NCBI RefSeq assembly: GCF_003944765.1
Contig: NZ_RWIU01000008.1
Span: 62,001 to 126,000, forward strand
Direction of reading: 5' to 3'
Origin: Hymenobacter perfusus
GTDB taxonomy: Bacteria; Bacteroidota; Bacteroidia; Cytophagales; Hymenobacteraceae
Length of the DNA stretch: 64,000 bases
Positions within the stretch are counted from its first letter, which is position 1; each line of letters begins with the position of its first letter. A program made the position numbers and the translations under genes. Below the pieces are notes generated by a model. It was not told the DNA's origin, made no database searches, and worked only from the letters and a program-made list of their open reading frames with translations. Below are positions 57,752 to 64,000 of the stretch, piece by piece.

Positions 57752-60106
57752 TTAGTTGGTGCCGCCGGTGCTGGTGCCGGTCGGTTTCTTCTCCTGCTGC
57801 TGCAAAGCCGACTGCTGCATGGGGTTGGGCTGGGCGCGCTGCTGATACTCGAACAACTCGAAGCGCGAGGGCGCGGCTTTCTGGGGCCAGCTGTTGTTCG
57901 AGAGGTCGGTGTCGGCGGTTTGCTGCAAGGGGTCCAGCACGAAGCTCACCACCGGCTTTTCGGTGATGAACACCTTGGTTACCTCGGCGTTGTTCTTGCG
58001 CCAGATTTCGGCCGGAATGTTCATCATTTCCTGTTTGCCGTCTTCGTAGGTCATCTGCACAATCACCGGCATGGTGAGGCCGCCTTTGTTTTTCAGGCTC
58101 ACTTCGTAGAAGTGCAGGCCGCTGTTGAGGCGCTGCTGCTGCTCGGGGCTCAGGCCCTTCACCATCTGCTGGTAGCGCTGCTTATCGGCCTCGGTGGTGG
58201 CCAGCGGGTCGTACTGGTTGTAGAAATCCTTGAGCTCGGGCTTATCGTCCACCAGGGTTTTCTTGATATCCTGCAGGTTGCGCTGCTGCGAAATGCTCTG
58301 GGGCGCCTTGTTGATCATTTCCCGCTTGCGGGCGTTTTCAATTTCGGGGTTCTTCGAGTCCACCGTGTACCACTTCACGCCGTCGATGGCAATGTCGGTT
58401 TTATCCACGCTGTAGAACCAGCCGCGCCAGAACCAGTCCAGGTCCACGCCCGAGGCGTCTTCCATGGTGCGGAAGAAGTCGGCGGGGGTGGGGTGCTTGT
58501 AGGCCCAGCGGGTGGCGTACTCCTTGAAGGCGTAGTCGAACAGCTCGCGGCCCATGATGGTCTCGCGCAGAATGTTGAGGCCGGTAGCGGGCTTGCCGTA
58601 GGCGTTGTTGCCAAACTGCAGCACCGACTCCGAGTTGGTCATAATCGGAGTCTGCAGGCTCTTATCTGACTGCATGTAGGCCACAATATTGGCCGGCTCG
58701 CCGCGGCGCGACGGGTAGTTCCGCTCCCACTCCTGCTCCGCCAGGTACTGCACGAAGGTGTTCAGGCCCTCGTCCATCCACGTCCACTGGCGCTCATCGG
58801 AGTTCACAATCATGGGGAAGAAGTTGTGGCCCACCTCGTGAATAATCACCGAAATCATGCCGTATTTCCGGTCGGCCGAGTAGGTGCCGTCCTTCTCGGG
58901 GCGGCCACCGTTGAAGCTCAGCATCGGGTACTCCATGCCGCCCACCGGCCCGTGGACCGAAATGGCCACCGGGTAGGCGTAGGGAATGGTGAATTTCGAG
59001 TAGGTTTTGATGGTGTGCGCAATAACCTCCGTCGAGTACTTGCCCCACAGCGGGTTGCCCTCCTTGGGGTAGAAGCTCATGCACATCACCGGCACGCCGT
59101 TCTGCTTCACGCCCATGGCGTCCCAGATGAACTTGCGCGAGGAAGCCCAGGCGAAGTCGCGCACATTTTTGGCGGCAAACGTCCAGGTTTTGGTGTCCTT
59201 GGCGCGCGTCAACTCGGCCCGCTCCGCCTCCAGCGGCGACACAATCAGCACCGGCTTGTTGGAATTCTTGGCCTGGTCGAGGCGCTGGCGCTGGGCCGAA
59301 GACAACACTTCCGAAGCGTTCTGCAAGGTGCCGGTAGCGCCCACCACGTGGTCGGCGGGGGCCGTGATGCTCACGCGGTAGTCGCCGAAGGGCAGGGCAA
59401 ACTCGCCGTTGCCCAGGAACTGCTTGTGCTGCCAGCCTTGGTTGTCGGAGTACACCGCCATGCGGGGGTAGAACTGGGCAATTTCGTAGAGGTAGTTCTT
59501 ATCCTCCGGGAAAAACTCGTAGCCCGAGCGCTGGCTGATTTTGGTCTGGTCGTTGATGTTGTAGCTCCACTTGATGCTGAACGTCACGGCCTGCTTGGGC
59601 CGCAGCGGCGTGGGCAGATCCACGCGCATCATGGTGTGGTTAATCACGTAGGGCAGCGCTTTGCCACCTTTCATTTTCACCTCCGCAATCTTGAAGCCCC
59701 CATCAAACTCGCTTTTCTGCAGATAATCCAGCGCCTGGAACGGCATGCGCGGCTGAATCTGGCCTACCTCGGTGGCGGTGGTGATGGAGTTCTTGTCCAT
59801 CACGTTCTGGTCGAGCTGCACCCACAGGTAAGTCAGCACGTCGGGCGAGAGGTTGGTGTAGGTGATGTCCTCGTCACCGCTGATGGCCTGCCGGGTATCA
59901 TCCAGCTTCACCCGGATGTTGTAGTCGGCGCGCTGCTGCCAGTAGTCGGTACCGGGCGCGCCGGAGGCGGTGCGGTAGGAGTTGGGCGTGGGCAGCATCG
60001 TTTCGAGCTGCGCGAATTTGTCGGTACCGGAGTTGGTGTTCTGCGCCGCCGTCGGCAGGGCCAGCAGCGCCGCCAGCCCGGCGGCCAGCAGAGTAGGTTT
60101 CAACAT
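57752..60106 (-). CDS. M1 family metallopeptidase (aminopeptidase N-like), secreted
   Basis: 784 residues from the ATG at 60106, which begins the signal peptide MLKPTLLAAGLAALLALPTAAQ; the frame is open upstream. Zinc site: His423-Glu424-x-x-His427 (IIHEVGHNFFP) and Glu446 (WMDEGLN). The substrate motif is GGMEYPM instead of the classic GAMEN. The N-terminal beta domain (about 60-300) and C-terminal WFWRGWFYSVDKTDIAI region are normal for Bacteroidota M1 peptidases. Likely periplasmic or outer-surface peptide degradation. Confidence 0.92.
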   Translation of the reverse strand: MLKPTLLAAGLAALLALPTAAQNTNSGTDKFAQLETMLPTPNSYRTASGAPGTDYWQQRADYNIRVKLDDTRQAISGDEDITYTNLSPDVLTYLWVQLDQNVMDKNSITTATEVGQIQPRMPFQALDYLQKSEFDGGFKIAEVKMKGGKALPYVINHTMMRVDLPTPLRPKQAVTFSIKWSYNINDQTKISQRSGYEFFPEDKNYLYEIAQFYPRMAVYSDNQGWQHKQFLGNGEFALPFGDYRVSITAPADHVVGATGTLQNASEVLSSAQRQRLDQAKNSNKPVLIVSPLEAERAELTRAKDTKTWTFAAKNVRDFAWASSRKFIWDAMGVKQNGVPVMCMSFYPKEGNPLWGKYSTEVIAHTIKTYSKFTIPYAYPVAISVHGPVGGMEYPMLSFNGGRPEKDGTYSADRKYGMISVIIHEVGHNFFPMIVNSDERQWTWMDEGLNTFVQYLAEQEWERNYPSRRGEPANIVAYMQSDKSLQTPIMTNSESVLQFGNNAYGKPATGLNILRETIMGRELFDYAFKEYATRWAYKHPTPADFFRTMEDASGVDLDWFWRGWFYSVDKTDIAIDGVKWYTVDSKNPEIENARKREMINKAPQSISQQRNLQDIKKTLVDDKPELKDFYNQYDPLATTEADKQRYQQMVKGLSPEQQQRLNSGLHFYEVSLKNKGGLTMPVIVQMTYEDGKQEMMNIPAEIWRKNNAEVTKVFITEKPVVSFVLDPLQQTADTDLSNNSWPQKAAPSRFELFEYQQRAQPNPMQQSALQQQEKKPTGTSTGGTN

Positions 60107-60545
60107 AAGGGTAAAGAAGGGGAGAAAAAGACGTGGCAACAAGCGGTAACTGCGGCCCGGCATAATCAGGCTGCGCCGCGTGCGGCGAAAGACACAGGGG
60201 GGGAAGGGGGGTTGCACATTCCTGTAGGTTCCATCAGCTACTGCCAAGCGGAGCTTGGCTACCTCATAAAAAACAGCAGCCAGCCCATATATTCTGCTTG
60301 TGGTATGTCACAAACGGCAGCTGTGCAGGCGGATGTTGACTGTAGTATAGCCGCATAGTTAGATAGTTCATGAAAATACTACTGTGGATATCTGTAAGAA
60401 TCAGTATGTCAATGGATTTTGATTGAATAGTATTAGCTGGGCCACTAGTAGTGAGAGTCACTTATACCGTGGTACTGTCCTCGACTAGAAGCCACAGGCA
60501 CAGTAGGTTTGGTTATTCCTTTTCTCACCAACCTTCTACACAATC
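60107..60545. other. Divergent spacer between M1 peptidase and lipoprotein genes
   Basis: 439 nt, AT-richer than the surroundings, without a convincing gene. It contains one short hairpin (GCCAAGC 60243-60249 with 60253-60259). Promoters for both genes must lie here, but no clear -7 box was found. Confidence 0.5.
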
Positions 60546-61700
60546 ATGGGTGCACATCGAGTAATACAGTTTGCTTTTTTAACAACTTTAGGGCTCGGGT
60601 TGGCCGCTTGTGAGCGGCCTGAAGTAAATCCGGCCAAGGGTTCCGCAACTACTTCTGCATCGGCAAACGCAGAAGGGGAAGTAGCCCCGACGGAAGACCG
60701 TAACCAGCTGGCACAACTGCTGGCCGTGGAGCTGGGTACGAACGAGAAACTGCGCGACTTTCTGCGGGAGCACGCACTCAGCCAGTTTGATGGGGACTAC
60801 GACGTCCTGTATCAGCGCGTGGCCGGCGAGAGGATCGGGGATGAAACGCTGGAGGATATCTTCACCCGGCAGTACGTGAGCCAGGCCGAAAAACGGGGCC
60901 AGGACGTTTCCAGCGACCAGGCCCGGACGTGGGTGCAACGCACTATTGCCGGTATTCCGCTGTGCCAGTTCTCGGTGCCGGTAAACTGCGAGAAGTGGGA
61001 TGCTTCCTACGCTCCTTTGGTCATTGCGCTGCCCACCGATTTCGACGATATGAAAGTTGAATCGATTCTTGCCTTCAACCAGGATGGCAAGGAGGAAGTG
61101 CTCAATGGCACTGCAGAGCCGGAACTGCCGGTAGTTGTTATCGGCACCAATGAGCGGGTGAATGAGAAAGGCGAAGTAGAAGCGGGCTACGCTACGGCTG
61201 AACGCTACAACGGAGCCATGGAACGGCTGGAGCGGTATAAAATCCGGGACATTGGAGCCATTGAGAATTGGCTATTGGGCGGTCCTGAGCTGCAGATGCA
61301 ACATTGGGTTGCGCCGATGCCCAACTATGGCGGCTTACCGCCATATCAGCCCGCTACGGCTCCTTATCAGATGGGGACCTGGTCGCAGAATCCCAGCCGC
61401 AACTCAGTAAAGAACGGCCAGTGGATTAATGCGCAGAGCCTGCTCTACTACTGGAATGTGAATTACTACGGTCAAACGTTCCGCGACATCTGGGTGGAGC
61501 GCGATTCGGGACCAAACATTCGCCTCAACCTGACGGTGACGCTGCCCAAAGGGGTAGTAATAACCTTCAACCCCACTATCGGCTCCAATGATGAGCGTAT
61601 GGGTGAGCAGTTTGTGAATTACAGCGACCCGCACTGGCCCCAGAACCAGCAGAACCCCTACGGGCCGGGCGAAGTGTATTACTTCCGGGGGAGCTACTAA
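60546..61700 (+). CDS. Large lipoprotein of unknown function
   Basis: 384 residues. Lipobox LAAC after MGAHRVIQFAFLTTLGLG, followed by CERPEVN and a Ser/Ala/Thr-rich spacer. Helical middle part (RNQLAQLLAVELGTNEKLRDFL, quoted in part), then a central VVVIGTNERVNEKGE stretch and a Trp/Tyr/Pro-rich C-terminal half (LYYWNVNYYGQTFRDIWVERDSG in parts, NPTIGSNDERMGEQF). Two cysteines (in LCQFSVPVNCEKW) could form a disulfide. Outer-membrane anchored; no family recognised with confidence. Confidence 0.75.
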   Translation: MGAHRVIQFAFLTTLGLGLAACERPEVNPAKGSATTSASANAEGEVAPTEDRNQLAQLLAVELGTNEKLRDFLREHALSQFDGDYDVLYQRVAGERIGDETLEDIFTRQYVSQAEKRGQDVSSDQARTWVQRTIAGIPLCQFSVPVNCEKWDASYAPLVIALPTDFDDMKVESILAFNQDGKEEVLNGTAEPELPVVVIGTNERVNEKGEVEAGYATAERYNGAMERLERYKIRDIGAIENWLLGGPELQMQHWVAPMPNYGGLPPYQPATAPYQMGTWSQNPSRNSVKNGQWINAQSLLYYWNVNYYGQTFRDIWVERDSGPNIRLNLTVTLPKGVVITFNPTIGSNDERMGEQFVNYSDPHWPQNQQNPYGPGEVYYFRGSY

Positions 61701-61722
61701 CGCGTAGCACTTCCTCACTGGC

Positions 61723-61759
61723 AAGGCCGAGCAATGCACCCGCATTGTTCGGCCTTTTG
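61723..61759 (+). terminator. Terminator of the lipoprotein gene
   Basis: AAGGCCGAGCAATGC (61723-61737) pairs with GCATTGTTCGGCCTT (61742-61756) with one mismatch, then TTGC. Confidence 0.85.
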
Positions 61760-61802
61760 CTGTGTATTCAGGAAGCAGAGTGAACCCGGTTCGGTAGGTC
61801 CA

Positions 61803-62402
61803 TTAGCCTAGCAAAAGCGTCAGGGCAATGCCCAGGGCCGCCCCGGTGGTTACCAGCAGCCAGTCGCGGCGCGCCACCCGGAGGCCCCGCAGCAGCCCGA
61901 AGCCCAGCAGCAGAATCAGGCCCACGATAAGCAGCTGGCCCAGCTCCACGCCCACGTTGAAGCTCAGCAGCTCCAGCATCGGCCGGCTCTGGCGGCCCAG
62001 CAGCTCGCGCAGGTAGCTGGAAAAGCCCAGCCCGTGAATCAGCCCGAATATGGCCGCCAGCAGGTTCGGGAGCGTAAGCAGAATCGGTTCCGGCGTGCGG
62101 CTTTCAGATGGGCGGGTTTCCGGCCGGCCGGCGCGCACCAGGTTCAGCAGGCAGGTCAGCACAATGGTCACCGGAATCAGCACCTCAATCAGCTGGGGCG
62201 AGTACTGTACCACGTCCAGCGTAGCCAGAGCCAGTGTAACCGAATGGCCTACCGTAAAGCTCGTTACCAGGGCTACTACCCGCCGCCAGTCCCGCAGCAC
62301 GTAGGGCGCGCACAACGCCAGCAGAAACACCAGATGGTCGTAGGCGCGCAGGTTGAAAATGTGGTGAAAGCCGAGCTGAAGGTAGGTGCTGAAAACAGAC
62401 AT
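61803..62402 (-). CDS. HupE/UreJ family membrane protein
   Basis: 199 residues from the ATG at 62402 (MSVFSTYLQLGFHHIFNL). Six transmembrane helices. The family's polar motifs are visible: GFHHIFNLRAYDHLVFLLAL (in part), FTVGHSVTLALA and FGLIHGLGFSSYLRELLG (in part), with His residues in three helices that may pass metal ions. HupE/UreJ proteins are proposed nickel/cobalt or general metal permeases. It is 8 kb from the urease locus, so a nickel role is possible but not shown. Confidence 0.82.
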   Translation of the reverse strand: MSVFSTYLQLGFHHIFNLRAYDHLVFLLALCAPYVLRDWRRVVALVTSFTVGHSVTLALATLDVVQYSPQLIEVLIPVTIVLTCLLNLVRAGRPETRPSESRTPEPILLTLPNLLAAIFGLIHGLGFSSYLRELLGRQSRPMLELLSFNVGVELGQLLIVGLILLLGFGLLRGLRVARRDWLLVTTGAALGIALTLLLG

Positions 62403-62515
62403 GCAGAAAATCAGGGACTGAAAGGAAGCCCAAATATCACAAACCCGAGCTGTTTTGTGGGGGCGCTTGCCATCTGACATGGGAAGAACACCACAGGGCG
62501 TCAGGCAGAGCGCAC

Positions 62516-62551
62516 AAAAAAACTCCCTGCCGACAAAGCCGGCAGGGAGTT
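62516..62551 (-). terminator. Terminator of the T9SS repeat-protein gene
   Basis: AACTCCCTGCCG (62521-62532) pairs with CGGCAGGGAGTT (62540-62551), with AAAAAA to the left giving a U-tract on the minus strand. Confidence 0.9.
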
Positions 62552-62573
62552 GCAAAAGCGCAGGAAGTAGTTG

Positions 62574-64000
62574 CTATTCCTTTACAATGCGACGAACATC
62601 AAGGCCGCCTTCGGTGCGGGCGCGCAGCATGTACACGCCGCTGGGCAGCTGCGTCAGGTCGAGGGGTTGGTCGAGGCGGCCGGCGGGCACCGTGAGGATG
62701 CGCACCTGCTGCCCGATGGCGTTATACACCGTCAGCTCCACCGCTTTATTGTAACCGGCCAGCTTTACCGTCAGCATACCGTCGGTGGTGGGGTTAGGGA
62801 ACAGCGTGAGGGAAGTGCCGGCCAGCGGCTTCACGCCGGACGTTACAACCTGCGTAGCCGAAGGCACCGAAGCGCAACCGGCCGCGTTGGTCACCACTAC
62901 CGTGTAGGTGCCGTACTGCGCAGCCGAATTCACTACGTAATCCTGACCTGTGGCTCCGGGGATAAGCGTGCCATTGAGGTACCACTGGTTGCCGGTGGCC
63001 GCGCTGCTGGTGAGCGTGGTAACCGGACCGTTGTAGCGCACCGCAACCGTAGGCTGGGCCGGCGTGGCGTTGATGGTTACCGTAGTGGTAGCCGTTACAA
63101 CCGCACAGCCACCCGAAGCAGCTACTGTATTAGTTACGGTGTAGGTGCCGGGCGCACTGGTAGCAATATTGATGGCACCCGTAGTGGCATTAAGTACCAG
63201 ACCCGTCGTGCTGCTGAACGTGCCGGCCGTGGCACCGGTTGCCAGCGTTACCGTGGCCGGAGCCGCGCCTACGCAGTAGGCGGCATTGGCATAGCTAAAG
63301 CCAGCCGTGGCCGGAGCCGTGATGGTTACCGTGGTGGTAGCCGTTACTGCCGAGCAGCCACCGGAGGCAGCCACCGTGTTGGTGACGGTATACGTGCCCG
63401 GCGTGGAGGTGCCGGGGGAAATAGCACCCGTAGCCGCGTTAACGGACAAGCCCGTGGTGGAGCTGAACGTACCGGCCGTGGCACCGTTGGCCAGGGTAGC
63501 GGCCACCGTGCCGCTGGCACTGGTGCAGTAGCTGGTAGCAGTATAGCTGAAACCGGCCGTGGCAGGGGCCGTGATGGTTACCGTGGCGGTAGCCGTTACG
63601 GCCGAGCAGGGGCCACTGGCGGCCACAGTATTCGTTACCGTGTAAGTACCGGGCGTGGAGGTGCCGGGGGTGATGACGCCGGTAGTGGCATTAATAGTCA
63701 GCCCCGTAGTTGAGCTGAATGTACCGGCCGTAGCCCCGCTCGTTAGTACCGGCGTTACGGTGCCGGTAGCCGAGGCGCAGTAGCTGGCAGCCGCATAGCT
63801 AAAACCGGCCATGGCAGGGGCCGTGATGGTCACGGTAGCCGTGGCCGTAGCCGCCGCGCAGCCACCCGAAGCCGCTACCGTATTGGTGACGGTGTAGGTG
63901 CCGGGGGTAGAGGTGCCGGGCGTGATGGCGCCGGTGGCCGCATCAAGCGTCAGGCCCGCAATTGAGCTGAACGTACCGCTGGCCGCGCCCGCCGACAGCG
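62574..64000 (-). CDS. T9SS-secreted repeat protein, C-terminal part (start outside window)
   Basis: The frame stays open to the window edge, so the N-terminus lies beyond 64000; at least 475 residues are visible. At least three tandem repeats of 83-84 residues (FSY..SYC, GATAGTFSSTTGL, TPGTYTVTNTVAASG, TVTITAP) form Ig-like or PKD-like beta-domains; each has a conserved Cys pair. A further Ig-like domain (QWYLNGTLIPGATGQDYVV, in part) and the type A sorting domain (LFPNPTTDGMLTV, LPSGVYMLRARTEGG, RRIVKE) end the protein. It is exported by the type IX system and is likely a surface adhesin. Low sequence diversity (Thr, Ala, Gly, Ser, Val). Confidence 0.93.
   Translation of the reverse strand, partial: LSAGAASGTFSSIAGLTLDAATGAITPGTSTPGTYTVTNTVAASGGCAAATATATVTITAPAMAGFSYAAASYCASATGTVTPVLTSGATAGTFSSTTGLTINATTGVITPGTSTPGTYTVTNTVAASGPCSAVTATATVTITAPATAGFSYTATSYCTSASGTVAATLANGATAGTFSSTTGLSVNAATGAISPGTSTPGTYTVTNTVAASGGCSAVTATTTVTITAPATAGFSYANAAYCVGAAPATVTLATGATAGTFSSTTGLVLNATTGAINIATSAPGTYTVTNTVAASGGCAVVTATTTVTINATPAQPTVAVRYNGPVTTLTSSAATGNQWYLNGTLIPGATGQDYVVNSAAQYGTYTVVVTNAAGCASVPSATQVVTSGVKPLAGTSLTLFPNPTTDGMLTVKLAGYNKAVELTVYNAIGQQVRILTVPAGRLDQPLDLTQLPSGVYMLRARTEGGLDVRRIVKE

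Noticed and set aside
62571..63713. 380-codon Gly/Arg-rich frame antisense to the T9SS repeats
   Set aside because: Its periodicity is that of the 252-nt adhesin repeats; no independent evidence for a gene.

Overview
The window is a GC-rich chromosomal segment from a member of the Bacteroidota, most likely Hymenobacter or a close relative in the Cytophagales. The reasons are a protein with a type IX secretion (T9SS) C-terminal sorting domain, -7 promoter boxes of the Bacteroidota form TAnnTTTGC, few Shine-Dalgarno sequences, a short NuoG typical of Bacteroidota complex I, and many Bacteroidota-style lipoproteins. I saw no tRNA, rRNA, CRISPR array, transposase or integrase. Genus assignment is inference.

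Layout. 1-6.0 kb: the 3' end of recO, then six consecutive FKBP-type prolyl isomerase genes (four of them a likely operon) and a DHH phosphoesterase. 6.0-14.7 kb: housekeeping genes (ndk, nucleoside transporter, superoxide dismutase, tadA, aspS) with small exported proteins and a PhyH-type dioxygenase. 15-22.7 kb: a 1019-residue two-component propeller histidine kinase with its LuxR-type response regulator, a 3'-5' exonuclease, a DUF937-like/OmpA protein and an S41 peptidase. 23-40.4 kb: a complete set of 14 complex I genes, all on the minus strand but in two blocks. nuoA-J has a promoter before nuoA and a hairpin terminator after nuoJ. nuoK-N has its own promoter. Between them sit four unrelated genes: a MaoC dehydratase, an ECF sigma factor and two membrane proteins. 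40.5-49.3 kb: Uma2 nuclease, pruA, a dNMP-kinase-like protein, a YjjG-type phosphatase, a thioredoxin-like ferredoxin, an ArsR regulator and an NDH-2 NADH dehydrogenase. 49.4-55.9 kb: a urease locus (nickel permease-like UreH, fused UreA-UreB, UreC, UreF, UreG, and UreD on the opposite strand; no UreE). 56-64 kb: KDPG aldolase, small proteins, an M1 aminopeptidase, an unknown lipoprotein, a HupE/UreJ-like protein and the C-terminal part of a T9SS repeat adhesin.

Functional picture: an aerobic heterotroph with two NADH entry points (complex I and NDH-2), proline catabolism (PruA), superoxide defence, urea hydrolysis with nickel handling, and heavy investment in envelope protein folding.

The most unusual signal is not a protein. 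About two dozen paired inverted-repeat cassettes (roughly 30-240 bp, at least eight sequence families) fill the gaps between genes. Nearly all begin 0-30 nt downstream of a stop codon, including inside the nuo and ure operons. Several supply or touch the stop codon itself, and some are nested in one another. A second pattern is AT-rich orphan genes lodged in GC-rich conserved operons: one between nuoL and nuoM, one between ureAB and ureC.
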